DNA of 64,000 nucleotides, taken from assembly GCA_907163375.1 (NCBI GenBank), contig CAJQUW010014798.1:124001-188000 (forward strand), given 5' to 3'. Of this stretch, positions 1 through 11,281 are shown in pieces; position 1 is the first letter of the stretch, and each line of letters starts with the position of its first letter. This DNA is from Prostheceraeus crozeri (Eukaryota > Platyhelminthes > Polycladida > Euryleptidae). A program made the position numbers and the translations under genes. Under the pieces are notes generated by a model, which saw only the letters and a list, made by a program, of their open reading frames with translations, was not told the origin of the DNA and did no database searches.

Positions 1-170
1 AGTGTGGTTCCGCTTCTGGGTATTGCTTCCAGGGTCGGGTAGAGAAGTGTGGTTCCGCTTCTGGGTATTGCTTCCAGGGTCGGGTAGAGAAGTGTGGTTC
101 CGCTTCTGGGTATTGCTTCCAGGGTCGGGTAGAGAAGTGTGGTTCCGCTTCTGGGTATTGCCTCCTGTTC
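1..170. repeat. 45-bp minisatellite, about 3.7 copies
   Basis: A unit beginning AGTGTGGTTCCGCTTCTGGG repeats every 45 bp at 1, 46, 91 and 136; the last copy diverges after about 30 bp. The first three copies look identical, so the array is young or homogenised, and it may continue left of the window. 45 is a multiple of three, which creates a spurious open frame. Confidence 0.95.
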
Positions 171-1034
171 GGTTCCGCACATGCCTGCACGTGATTCATC
201 AGCTTTCAGGAAGAATGAATCTTTTTAACACCTGTTCCTATTTCCTCACGCACGACCTCATTCAGACATTCTCTATCTGAAGGTCTGCAACCTTCTCCTC
301 CAGGCATTTGTCAATCACTTCATACCTGATTACAAACACAGTTTCCCTCCCAACTGACAGATCAGACACGCGTTGGATAATCCGTCTACCAGAGGTGGTG
401 CCTTTAAAGTTCTGTTATTGAGCGGCAGATTAGCAGCACTAGTTGCAAAGGCCAAATGCAATTTTCAGTGGATTATGATGACCCACCCTTTAGTGCAGTG
501 TCTCAAAACTACTACTACACAAGTGGTTGGAAATTACTGCACATTTAGATGGAATGTGATGGTTAGGTTGATGGAATGAAATCACTGTCTAATCAAAACT
601 TAAATGACTTAATTGACTATTTGTGTCAATTCATTCTTGAAGATTTCAATGTCAATTAAACATTTGCTTGATTTAATTCCAGATCAACTTTCTCAATGAT
701 CACATTCGGAAGCATCTCCTCGAAGCATTGATAAAACTTTTACAAGACTAGCCGTAATATGCTCATACAACTCAATACTCAATCCCACTGACTTCCATTG
801 ATAGCTTTCCGTGACACACTGGTTATGTACTTGGCCTAGTGATCCTTTGCAGTGATCCATAGTTTGAGCACCGGAAGTGTCATAGGAAGTCGACACGAAG
901 TGCATCCAGACTGAAAATTGCAGGGCGCTCCAGACAAGTCTGACTGTGTCAGAACCGTCCAAACCCCCAGTATGGGGGAGTAGTGACTATAAAGCTTCAT
1001 CATTAATTGAAATAAAGATTTTACTTACAATCAG
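171..1034. other. No gene seen
   Basis: Mixed-composition sequence with only short open frames lacking domain motifs or convincing splice sites. I see no repeats or terminal inverted repeats. Confidence 0.5.
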
Positions 1035-1900
1035 TTGGCAACCGAGATCACTGCATGGAGAATTCAGATCACTACTTGCGCAGACGGCATCACTGCGTGG
1101 GCAACCAAGATCACTGCGGTGGCAAACGGTATCACTGCGTGGGCAACCGAGATCACTGCGGTGGCAAACGGTATCACTGCGTGGGCAACCAAGATCACTG
1201 CGGGACAATTCAGATCACTACTTGGGCAAACGGTATCACTGCGTGGGCAACCGAGATCACTGTGGGAGATAGAGACCCCTCGGGGGGCAATAGAGATGAC
1301 CGCGTGTATAATCGAAATCATCACGTGGGCAACCAAGATCACTGTGGGAGATAGAGACCCCTCGGCGGGCAATAGAGATGACCGCGTGTATAATCGAAAT
1401 CACTACGTGGGCAACCAAGATCACTGTGGGAGATAGAGACCCCTCGGGGGGCAATAGAGATGACCGCATGTATAATCGAAATCACTACGTGGGCAACCAA
1501 GATCACTGTGGGAGATAGAGACCCCTCGGGGGGCAAAAGAGATGACCGCTTGTATAATCGAAATCACTACGTGGGCAACCAAGATCACTGCCGTGGCAAA
1601 CGGTATCACTGCGTGGGCAACCGAGATCACTGCGGGACAATTCAGATCACTACTTGGGCAAACGGTATCACTGCGTGGGCAACCAAGATCACTGCGGTGG
1701 CAAACGGTATCACTGCGTGGGCAACCGAGATCACTGCGGGACAATTCAGATCACTACTTGGGCAAACGGTATCACTGCGTGGGCAACCGAGATCACTGTG
1801 GGAGATAGAGACCCCTCGGGGGGGGTAATAGAGATGACCGCGTGTATAATCGAAATCACTACGTGGACAACCGAGATCACTGCATGGGCAACTGCACGGG
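1035..1900. repeat. Higher-order minisatellite (21-22 bp subunits, 82-bp superunit)
   Basis: The subunit is about 21-22 bp and built on GATCACTGCGTGGGCAACCA, varying between GCGTGGGCAACC and GCGGTGGCAAACGG. Between about 1264 and 1590 it is organised into an 82-bp superunit containing GGGAGATAGAGACCCCTCGG; successive starts at 1264, 1346, 1428 and 1510 are exactly 82 bp apart. Plain subunits flank this block and one more superunit head lies near 1800. All open frames here, on both strands, are translations of the repeat. Confidence 0.93.
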
Positions 1901-3875
1901 TTTTATATTGGTCAAAAAGCCACCCCCATTGTCCACCTGGAATATGGACAGTCACGAACTTCATACCAGGGTCCATATTCCGTCGATTCTAAAAATTAAC
2001 CAGTTTATTGCATATCGTCATTCATCCAGAGATACAATAGACTAAAAATAGGGCTAGGAGTTAGGTATATTCATTCCAGAGTCATTCTATTAGCATCGAA
2101 ATTGTCTACATCAGTACACCTACTTAATTTACACTTAAACTATTTAAATATATAAAAGTTCCTGAAGATAACTTTATCTTCAAATTTTCAAAGCAGCATT
2201 TTTATATGAATGAAAATTCAACCTCAAAGGCTGCGACGGTGTTGACACAAACTTATTGCTGTAGCGATGTGATGCTTTTGTCTGAATGCTTTCTGCCAAC
2301 TTCCAATGAAACTTTCGGAGCTTGACAACAGAACCAGAAGATCACCAGGCCAAACGTTTAACCAGTGTGCCACGTAGACCAATCGAGGCGGCAAACTCCT
2401 TGTGTTAGATGGATATTCATTGACTTAATGGTCTTGCATTTCTTCACTAATTTCATTGCTTTGTGCAGTGCTTCGAAGGTGTTGTAACAACGGAAATGAG
2501 TATAAATCAGTTGGGATAAAAATAAACAGTAATAATGGACAATAATTGGCTCTGTTGTAATAAGCTGAATTAAGTGACAGCTGAGCAGAAAAATTAACTA
2601 ATGCATTAAAAAAAGCATTAACTAATGATTTATTGAACAATATCTTGGCACAAAAATTTTCATTCAAATGCTCAAACCAAGTTTGCACTGAATATCTTCT
2701 CAGTATCAAGGTAAGTGACATTGCCATCAACGACGTGAGTGCTAAGTCACATGGTGTTCGATGCCTTGTTGAAACTGTTTCACCACGCAATAAGCAACTT
2801 TGCAATAAGCTTGTGAATACATAAAGTAGGCTACGCATGAAGATATGTGACTTTTATAAGCCAACTTTTCTTTCAAGTATTCTTTCTGGATTTCATTTGT
2901 ACACTGAACCAGTTTTGTATTGGAATGGCATTATCGCCCGAGTATCGTTAGGGGAGCCTATGCGTGGTTTTCGAAAGCCGCTTTATGTATAGGTGACGTA
3001 AGCCTATGTATACTTAGGTGCATGTAGTTTGACCAGTTTATGTCATTTTTCACTGCACGGTATGTAGGCGGATACATGTACTATTGGCGGTCACTTAGAT
3101 TATAAACCGTCGTTTTTCGATGAAATAAAGTCATATTACCATCATTTGATAAAACAAAAAAAGCTTAAATGCAATTAGTTAGGCCAATTCACATTTCATC
3201 ATTCACATACATTTTAGAATGTAAAATACAGTTCCTTCAGACAGCTTAGTTGGATACAACGCTGCTGCATACATTTGCAAATACAATTATGCCATGTGCT
3301 ACCACTTTATGTAGTACAGCAGTCCTTAAACTTAAGCTCAAAAGTGCTCAATAAAGGAATCTTGAACACACGTAAAAATTGGTGGCCCTCAATTCCAACT
3401 TGGTTGCCCACCACTGCCGCAGAAGATAGAATTGTGAAACATGTTCGGTCCATCACAAGAAACAGTCTTTCTAAAAATTCTGGAATCGTAAAATTTCACT
3501 AACAAATTTTTCAATTCATTTTGAAGTTCTGCTGTTTCTGTGGATCCGTTTACCCACGAAAACTGCCGGAAACACTGTCGACTCCAGATTGACATTGATG
3601 GCTGGTGTTCAAGTGATTCATCAACGCTTTATGCCCAGGGAAGGACTGGCCATGATTTATCCACATCGTTGCTGTGACTCAGATATCAACAGTGCGCCAT
3701 CCTCGTGTCGCTGTCTCCGCGTGGAGGTGTGACATGATTCGAGGATAGTCAGATTCAAGTCGACAATTCTTTTCCTTTTTAATTGGTTGCATAGAGGAAG
3801 AAGATGCCCATCCCTCTTCGAATTTAGTCGAAAATTTGTGGAAAGTTGCTCTGTGAGTGGTGTTCTGTTCAACTG
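1901..3875. other. No gene seen
   Basis: AT-rich unique sequence. The longest open frame (2425-2838, minus, 137 codons) shows no motif I recognise and no supporting splice context. No terminal repeats were found. Confidence 0.45.
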
Positions 3876-4010
3876 AAGTGGTAGAATGGTTCAGTTTTTA
3901 AAGTTGCGGAGGTACAGATGGTCCACGGTTCGAGTCTCTGCCTGGGGAAGAACCACCGCTTTCACTAGCCCTCACCTGATGTGGAGTATGTGAAGGTTGG
4001 TGTTTTGTAA
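3876..4010 (+). mobile_element. tRNA-derived SINE, copy 1
   Basis: The head resembles a tRNA gene with pol III promoter boxes: an A-box-like GTGGTAGAATGG at about 3879 and a near-consensus B box GGTTCGAGTCT at 3927-3937. The body runs CGCTTTCACTAGCCCTCACC to GTATGTGAAGGTTGG. The same body, with the CACTAG motif and the GTGTGAAGG-type end, recurs at 9905-10060 and inverted at 57115-57262, which supports a dispersed SINE rather than a tRNA gene. No clear target duplication was found. Confidence 0.6.
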
Positions 4011-5048
4011 AGATTTTTTGATATCTCATACATCAAAATACTTATCAAAAGTTATTACATACTCTCGTGTATTAATGATTTAAAAATATATATATATATA
4101 AAGGCGCATTATCAGCATTCAAGAATCTATCACGATTCAATACCAGGCATACTTCACATCCCAGAATATCAACACATCTCACTATCTAAGAGAAATGGTC
4201 TTGCTCAGAGTTACTTTGATGTACAATTACTGGCATACGATCTTGGATGAAATTTCAATAGTATTCTAAAAGTAGTGTTGAATAAGCACCCGGTGAAATC
4301 AACTTAATGTACTAATTGCATCTCTTTTTCAATTTGATCGACATTGATGCTAACTATGCACTGTTGCATATTGCTGTCATTGTTTCTGTAGAAGAGACAT
4401 TCTAAAATTCGGGTAAATGTTACCTATTGATTGATTTGAAAGTCTTTTTTTTATTATTTCAAATGCAACAATTTAAAGTGCGGTCGGTGCTGCTTGTGGA
4501 TAGGTCTAGGAATGTCAAGACCCAAGTCTAAGAAACAACATTGAGTCTCTGCTCTATATTCATGATGATGAAGGAAAGTTTGGAAGTCATAAGTTTGTGA
4601 CGAAATCGATGTTGCTTACGTTGTTGTCAATCGGTTGAAATTATTTACATTCTTTAAGAATATTTGTTTACTTTGAACTTCGTTAAGCTTATTGCAAAGC
4701 AGCTCTAACACTGCATATAATAAACAAATATAGTCACGAGCTTCCATACACACGCTGAACTTCCGTTTATTGAGCCCGGAATAGCTACTGTGACTCAATA
4801 ATGAAAATCTTCTAAAATATTCATGTGAACGTTAAACCATACCAGACTTTAAAAGCTTCATGACCTTTTCACTGTAATCTGGTTTGCATTGGTAGGAGTT
4901 GTACATTTGTTGATTTCCTTTCTGTTAGCTATGATGAGGAGAAGTGTTAAACAGGGTCGCTAGCCACACGGACACTGGTGCTCATTAATTGCGAAAGTTA
5001 AATTACAAAAATTAAGATTAATTTAGACGAAATTTATTCAAAAACATC
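4011..5048. other. No gene seen; short (TA)n tract
   Basis: AT-rich DNA with a short TA microsatellite at about 4085-4101. The small minus frame at 4616-4798 has no recognisable motif. Confidence 0.5.
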
Positions 5049-5057
5049 CTGATCTTG

Positions 5058-6875
5058 ACGTGTGTGAAGTTAGCACCGCCACTCAGCACCGCCATCTTGA
5101 AAATGGAATGTACCACTCAAATAAACCTAACAGATCCATGCATTTGGTGTGTGCCAGCATGTGCCACCCATTATTTTTAAAGAATTCCTCCTAGTTTAGG
5201 AGAAATCGCTGGTTGAAAGTTCGACATGGCGGTGATGTGAAGTTAGCACCGCCACTAAATTTTTTTTCCAAAATACACAATCAAAACATACGAAACACGC
5301 ACAACAGATAGAAGACCATCAAAGACATTGTGCCAGCAAGTTTCAGCACCTAACTCCACGTACTTCCGGAGAAATCAGTCCCCGAAACCACAAAATGGCG
5401 GTGATGTGAAGTTAGCACCGCCACTGAAGTCTTTTTTTAAAATACGCAAATAAAACACGCGAGACAAGTACAACTGAGAGATGATCATCAAAAACATTGT
5501 GCCAGCAAGTTTCTTCTCCTAAGACGCCGTACTTGTGGAGAAATTAGACCCCGAAACCTCAATACGTCTGGCGGTGATGTGAAGTTGGCAGAACCATCTT
5601 GAAAAATGCATGTGCCAGTCAAACCAACGATCAGAATCGATCTAGATGGAGTGTGCCAGCATGTGCCACTCATTTCTTTCAGGAAAATCCCACCAGATCC
5701 GGTAGAAAACCAACCCGAAAGCTCAATGGCGGTGATGTGAAGTTGGCACCGCCATCTTGAAAAATGCATGTGCCAGTCAAACCAACGATCAAAATCGATC
5801 TAGATGGAGTGTGCCAGCATGTGCCACTCATTTCTTTCAGGAAAATCCCACCAGATCCGGTAGAAAACCAACCCGAAAGCTCAATGGCGGTGATGTGAAG
5901 TTGGCACCGCCATCTTGAAAAATGCATGTGCCAGTCAAACCAACGATCAAAATCGATCTAGATGGAGTGTGCCAGCATGTGCCACTCACTATTTTGAAAG
6001 AATTCCGCTTAGTTTAGGAAAATCGATGCTCGAAAGTTCGACATGGCGGTGATGTGAAGTTAGCACCGCCACTAAAATTTTTTTCCAAAATACACAATCA
6101 AAACATACGAAACACGCACAACAGATAGAAGACCATCAAAGACATTGTGCCAGCAAGTTTCAGCACCTAACTCCACGTACTTCCGAAGAAATCAGTCCCC
6201 GAAACCACAAAATGGCGGTGATGTGAAGTTAGCACCGCCACTGAAGTCTTTTTTTAAAATACGCAAATAAAACACGCGAGACAAGTACAACTGAGAGATG
6301 ATCATCAAAAACATTGTGCCAGCAAGTTTCTTCTCCTAAGACGCCGTACTTGCGGAGAAATTAGACCCCGAAACCTCAATACGTCTGGCGGTGATGTGAA
6401 GTTGGCAGAACCATCTTGAAAAATGCATGTGCCAGTCAAACCAACGATCAGAATCGATCTAGATGGAGTGTGCCAGCATGTGCCACTTATTTCTTTCACG
6501 AAAATCCCACCAGATCCGTTGGAATACCAACCCGAAAGCTTAATGGCGGTGATGTGAAGTTGGCACCGCCATTTTGTGGTTTCGGGGACTGATTTCTCCG
6601 GAAGTACGTGGAGTTAGGTGCTGAAACTTGCTGGCACAATGTCTTTGATGGTCTTCTATCTGTTGTGCGTGTTTCGCATGTTTTGATTGTGTATTTTGGA
6701 AAAAAAATTTTAGTGGCGGTGCTAACTTCACATCACCGCCATGTCGAACTTTCGAGCATCGATTTTCCTAAACTAAGCGGAATTCTTTCAAAATAGTGAG
6801 TGGCACATGCTGGCACACTCCAAATGCATGGATCTGTTAGGTTTATTTGAGTGGCGGTGCTAACTTCACACACGT
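5058..6875. mobile_element. Foldback DNA transposon with 9-bp target duplication (Mutator-like, non-autonomous)
   Basis: Terminal inverted repeats of 27 bp begin ACGTGTGTGAAGTTAGCACC at 5058 and are matched in reverse at 6849-6875. The same 9 bp, CTGATCTTG, flanks both ends (5049-5057 and 6876-6884). Inverted similarity continues inward for roughly 300 bp on each side, making a foldback. The interior consists of direct repeats: a 158-bp unit (5728 and 5886) inside a larger block of about 805-810 bp (about 5225-5640 and 6036-6440). Modules carry the small hairpin TGGCGGTG..CACCGCCA around ATGTGAAGTT. No transposase is present; minus-strand open frames just translate the repeats. Nine-bp duplications are typical of the Mutator superfamily; the family is inferred from that alone. 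Confidence 0.8.
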
Positions 6876-6884
6876 CTGATCTTG

Positions 6885-9235
6885 CACAATCGTCCTGACT
6901 AAAGCTTGGTTTTGAACACGAATCCCTAAAGAATAACTCAATATATATCCTTAATTAAAATTTTCCTTTCTTTACCTCATGATTTCACTAGGAATCTTGC
7001 TAGGTAGACCGTCAGAGAAAGGTACATGGCAATTGAAATTTCCAGTAAAAGTGAAGCAAATGCAAAGGGTGACCTATGACCATTTGAGTTTTATTTGACA
7101 GATTTTCTTAAAGGCTTTCAACGTATATCACCCGCTTGTAGGTAGAGCTTGTTGCCTTGCCATACCTCGTCTTGCGTAATCATAGCTGCCTCGTCAGAAG
7201 ACATCTTGCTTTTTTTCCCTCTTGGGTTTGTCGCTTTTTATGTCATCTTCTCTTATCGTTTTCTTTGCGGTTTCTTACAATGCTTTTCAATAAAATATTA
7301 AGCGAATAACATTTAATGTTACGGAAGACTCCCTCAAGCAGACCAGCTCTATAAGAGGACCACATAAAGTCAGTCCCTTCGGTGGTCCGCTTAGCGGGAG
7401 TCTACAGTACCTTCTTTTCTTTGTCCAGACTAGCTGTCACTGTGTAATCTTTTACTATCACCAGCTCACCAGCGCACGACAAAGCCACGATAAATAAACG
7501 CAAAGAAGCCTGCTGTGCAGTCCTTCAGATTTTTCAACATTTTGGATGTCAGGAACTGAAGTAGCTAGCTGGATTATTCCTAGCCGTACTGATGATTCCT
7601 TTGAGGACGAAACTCAACGCCTACAGCTGCCGTGGAATTTTGTGCCTAGTCTGAAGTGGAGGTCTGCGTTCGTTACACGAAAACGATTGTGTTTCGTGTC
7701 GTGTTGAACCTTGTCATTCGTGTTTTTGCAATTCGAGTCGTGTTTTATATTCGCGTTGACATGGATTCAATGTAAATTTTTATCTCGAGATAATTTGATA
7801 ACTTAACCTGTTCTAGCTAAAGTCAAGCTATTTGCAATCCATTCAATTCCACGACGATGAAGGATGGACAAAAGGCATTATTAGATTGCGCTAAAAATGT
7901 GTAACATAATGTGTGTAACACGGATAGATCTGCTAGGACAGCAAGGCCGCGTCAACTGGCCTCTTGTGCGGACCCTTTGCGGTGGTGGGTCGAACGCGCT
8001 GTCCAGTGAGCAGAAAAGCTTGTGGGAACAACCTCCATTCTTGCCACCCCAGCCACTCATTCACCTTCACTACACGCAAACGTGCATTTTCAACAGCGGA
8101 GGTTATGTCCAGAGCAGCTTTATATTAGATCGGCTACATGTCTAAAGCTTTCTGACAATTATTGAACTTTAAAATCAAATTCATTTTCTTTATTTCTTTG
8201 TTGTAGTGAGCCCCCTCCAATAAACTATTGTTTTGATGTTTTGTTTGATTGTTTTGTATTTTTTAGACTAATTATTCCGAAAATATGCTTCTTGTCACTT
8301 TCGTGTTAGACGTACGTGGTTGGATTTCGTGCTCGTTTCGTTTTAAAGGAGTTCAGTCGTGTTGATGCTTTGACTCAAAAGCTTCTTGTCGTGGTGAAGG
8401 TAGATTCCCGACTGCACTTTAGTTGAGGACATCTTTCTAGTCATTGTCCATGGCGAACTGACACTTTACAAATTTTTATGTAATCAGAATATACGGACAT
8501 TTATGTGTCCATTTTGCATATGTTGAAATTCATATGAGTACATTTTAGGATGCGATAAATCACAAATAGATTCAGCGTTTAATTTGAAGTTTGAAGTGAC
8601 GATTTCTAAGGAATAAAAACATAGTTGACTCTTAAATCAATAGGTTAGAAACGTATCTCCTAATTTATCATCAGGTCTTTGCTTCGATTTACGTAGATTC
8701 GCTTAACGTAAGATCGTCATGGAGGGTATCATTTGCGCAGGGCGGAGTACTTCTGTTTCCCTTTGTTAGACAATTTTTTACTTAAAACCATTCAGTGACA
8801 GTTGTAACTTCATTCAAACGGATAGGCTAGTACAGTAATATTATTTATCGGTATTACAAATCCTACCTGCGATAAAGAAGTGGATTAGCCTTACCCGAAA
8901 GTTATGTACAAGATTAGTTAAGCGGAATTCATATCCATATTGATAAAAGCAAAAAGGTAACTCCCTTTGCTTTAAGGTCGACCTTTATGTACACTTATAT
9001 CATACATTTACTATGTGCATATTGTGCAACAGCTGAAACAAATATCCACCCTAAAGTTTTAAACACAAACTACTTTAAAGTACTTTAAGCATGTTGCTCA
9101 GTGAACAATAGCCCTGAAATCTCGCATGAAAACCAAAGGACAATGTCATTTCATTGATTTCTTACACATATATTGTGATATTCATTCTCAGCTGTAGCTA
9201 TGTTTGCATTCAATATCGCATAGTCACAGCTCTTC
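6885..9235. other. No gene recognised
   Basis: Unique sequence of mixed composition. The 82-codon plus frame at 7897-8145 is proline-rich but matches nothing I know and lacks clear splice sites. A hammerhead-like core at 7589-7613 is listed separately. Confidence 0.4.
7589..7613 (+). ncRNA. Hammerhead-ribozyme-like core (tentative)
   Basis: CTGATGA is followed by a short stem (TCCT, loop TTG, AGGA) and CGAAAC, the two invariant core strands of a hammerhead around a plausible stem II. Upstream GCTAG and CTAGC could form part of stem I, but I do not find a good stem III with a UH cleavage site, so the motif is incomplete. Hammerheads are known in Penelope-like retroelements and small animal retrozymes, and Penelope fragments occur in this window at 9375 and 19885. 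Confidence 0.2.
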
Positions 9236-9300
9236 GGTGGTAGGGCAGCTCAGTTGGTTAAGGGTCGCTTTTCGGTGCGGAAGTGCAGAAGGCCCAGTGC
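9236..9300 (+). mobile_element. SINE head remnant (tRNA-like)
   Basis: GGTAGGGCAGCTCAGTTGGT reads as a tRNA 5' end with a D-arm and A box (AGCTCAGTTGG). The expected B box is degenerate (AGGCCCAGTGCATG), so this is a broken head and not a working tRNA gene. Its start resembles the head of the SINE at 57115-57262. Confidence 0.4.
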
Positions 9301-9374
9301 ATGAAATAACGGCATCTGACTGTTATCAACCATTTTGAACCATTTCTTGGTCTCCGTCTACCAGATCAGTTGCG

Positions 9375-9602
9375 ATGAGGAAAGCTGCGGATAGAGATAC
9401 GTGGGCGAAACTCAAACGTAAAAAGGTGCATTTGCGCTCAATCCGCGAAATGGACGTGCTGCGTTCGGAGGTAGCGCAACATTCAATGTCGACACAACAT
9501 CCCATCTCTTTGGATAGTATGACCATCATCGACAGAGAGCCAGTATGGAACAAGCGGATGGTGAAAGAATCCTTCATAAGCTTGGTTCCTGCAATAAAGT
9601 GA
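9375..9602 (+). pseudogene. Penelope-like element fragment: end of GIY-YIG endonuclease domain
   Basis: The 75-codon frame contains VAQHSMSTQHPISLDSMTII, then DREPVWNKRMVKESFIS and a stop. This is the usual ending of the endonuclease domain in Penelope-like retroelements: an 'xVAxH...HPIxxDS' block followed by 'IxDREPxxxxRxxKE(S/A)'. The GIY-YIG signature and reverse transcriptase that should precede it are absent, because upstream DNA is a SINE-like head. It is therefore a short 3' relic. The family call rests on motif pattern only; a LINE with a similar tail is the main alternative. Confidence 0.5.
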
Positions 9603-9904
9603 AGCACTCTCTAAGTGATGCTTGGAAGTTTTAATGTCATTTTTTCTTTTAATTTCACTTCGGTCTTTTCGGGTAATTTTCGTTTTTTACCTTCTACTTA
9701 CCTTCTACTACCTTTCTTACCTTCGTATTTTGTCAGTAGAGCCATATCAATGTTTATAATTTGTTAGGTATCGGCATTCCCTAAGTTGGTGTATTGACTC
9801 TTTGATGTTCGCTCACAGCGTTAACGCATTGGTTTTGCTGTCTCACTCATGTCCTGACGATGGTCGCGTGCAGTGACCGAAAGTACTCGATAAAGAGCTT
9901 ATCT

Positions 9905-10060
9905 TGAAAAACTCATCGTTTTCAACGGTTCCCTCAAAAATGGTTGATAGAAGACCCAGTGTTCGATTCCGTCCTCCTCGGGAGGTACCAACGCTCTCAC
10001 TAGAGTTTACTGGCGCTAACCTAGTGGGAGTTGCGAGTGTGTGAAGGCTGACACACACCT
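9905..10060 (+). mobile_element. tRNA-derived SINE, copy 2
   Basis: A B box GTTCGATTCC lies at 9961-9970, followed by the shared SINE body CGCTCTCACTAGAGTTTACT (from about 9992) and AACCTAGTGGGAGTTGCGAG to a GTGTGTGAAGGCTG end near 10051. The body matches the inverted copy at 57115-57262 (CCTTACTAGAGGTTATTGGC, CCCTAACCCTAGTG). The A-box side is weak. It lies downstream of the Penelope fragment. Confidence 0.6.
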
Positions 10061-10127
10061 AACTTACTAGCATGGTTTCTTGACTAGAGTGGGGCAGGGA
10101 TGAGAAAAAAAGTCACATCTGGGGAGA

Positions 10128-10220
10128 GCGGTTGGGACTCATAATCCGCATTGCTCAGCAGTCAAGATCCGCAGCTTCGAATGGTAGCCGTGACTGCGAC
10201 TACAGATGCGTCTATTCGAA
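10128..10220 (+). mobile_element. tRNA-Met-like SINE head (tentative)
   Basis: GAGCGGTTGGGACTCATAAT resembles the D-arm and anticodon region of a tRNA-Met (CTCATAATC), and GCAGCTTCGAATGG stands where a B box would be. Arm pairing is imperfect and no clean acceptor stem is visible, so this is read as a second type of SINE head or a tRNA pseudogene. Confidence 0.3.
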
Positions 10221-10569
10221 GAATAACGGCATTTATTGATGTCATCTGTATACGGCATTCGTATTAATGCTCAACACCAATCCTATTACCGAGCGCTTGT
10301 ACAGGGCGATTCAAAGGTCGCTGCAAAAAGTTGATGTCTGTATCTCAGCAACTATTAACGACATCGACCAACTTCATTCAGATTTGGGGTGCTCAGAGTT
10401 TGGAATTTTAGTATTTTCCTATCATCATTATGGCAAATACGAGTATTATGAACATTTTCGCAGTTGAAGAGGGACATTTTCCGATATTGCAGATTAGTAT
10501 CCCGTCTTTTCAAACAAAGTAAAGATCCAGCCTAAGTCCATAAAAATTAGAATATATGAGTCTTTCGCA

Positions 10570-10800
10570 TCATATTAAATATTCAAAAGCATTACCGGTC
10601 ACTTGACCTAACAATTCTGATCGATAGAGAACGTCTAAGATTGCATTCTCCAGTTCTGACCGATCCAGAGAGACAATTTCATATTGAATCCGTCGCTTTA
10701 ACTCCGCCATGGAACTCGGTCGCTCATGCTGGCTCACTCTGCTCTTGATTGTAGCCCACAAGTAAAAGTCTAAAGGTTATACGTTGTGCCTGAATGTCTT
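10570..10800 (-). pseudogene. Tc1/mariner transposase C-terminal fragment
   Basis: Read on the minus strand the frame gives LDFYLWATIKSRV, then SSMAELKRRIQYEIVSLDRS and YRSELLGQVTGNAFEYLI before a stop. This matches the C-terminal tail of IS630/Tc1/mariner transposases, where 'LDFYLWG' after the third catalytic residue is followed by 'ELKxxIxxEI' and 'RxxxCxxxxGxxxE'. The helix-turn-helix and catalytic core upstream are missing, and the sequence just beyond 10800 drifts out of frame. No terminal inverted repeats were found. A dead relic. Confidence 0.65.
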
Positions 10801-11177
10801 TTCATCTGTCACTAAGTCATGGCTTTAGATGTGATTTTCAGACAAAAATCGCCGGACTTAAAATGCTGTCTTGTTGATGAACACTCCGACTATTAATGGA
10901 ATAATAATAAGGCAATCAACGAATCTGTGATAAGAGAGAGTCGCCGACAAATAGTGACAAATCAATCAGGGAGACAGGCAAAGGTACCGAACGTACCGAC
11001 AGTCACAGGGTTGGCCACTCGGGAACTCAACCGCGGGATACCGATTTGCAGCTATCCATGATTTAAATTCTTATGATTTGCTCACATCGTTATTAAATTA
11101 ATAGTGAAATACTAAACGTCTCTGAAACTGTTGACAGTAAATAGAGAAGTTGTGATGGTGGTCACTTTCTCTTCCAG

Positions 11178-11281
11178 GAAGATCTGCGCCTTCATATCCA
11201 ATGATTCAACCAGGGCAGCAACAATCCAATCATGTGTTCGTCCAGAATCCTCCTGCAGTTTCTTTAAATCAAATAAACAGA
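11178..11281 (+). CDS. MED15: MED15-like exon a (Gln/Pro-rich)
   Basis: The acceptor is a pyrimidine-rich TTTCTCTTCCAG just before 11178. The exon completes a codon with two bases and encodes RSAPSYPMIQPGQQQSNHVF and VQNPPAVSLNQINR, a composition typical of the glutamine-rich middle of MED15. The donor, AGA|GTCAGT, is non-optimal. The frame would hit a stop soon after, which favours splicing here. The phase (0 at its end) fits the next exon after a 62-bp intron. Confidence 0.45.

Noticed and set aside
1264-1592. Regular repeat spacing suggestive of a CRISPR array
   Set aside because: Units are contiguous 82-bp repeats without unique spacers, in a eukaryotic context.
946-1992. Many overlapping 65-133 codon frames on both strands
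   Set aside because: All are readings of the minisatellite; frames exist on both strands with the same repeat rhythm.
5488-6731. Minus-strand frames MHFSRWRCQL and similar
   Set aside because: Repeat translations of the foldback element modules.
9236-9300. tRNA gene
   Set aside because: Only the 5' half is tRNA-like; the B box and acceptor pairing are missing, so it is called a SINE head.
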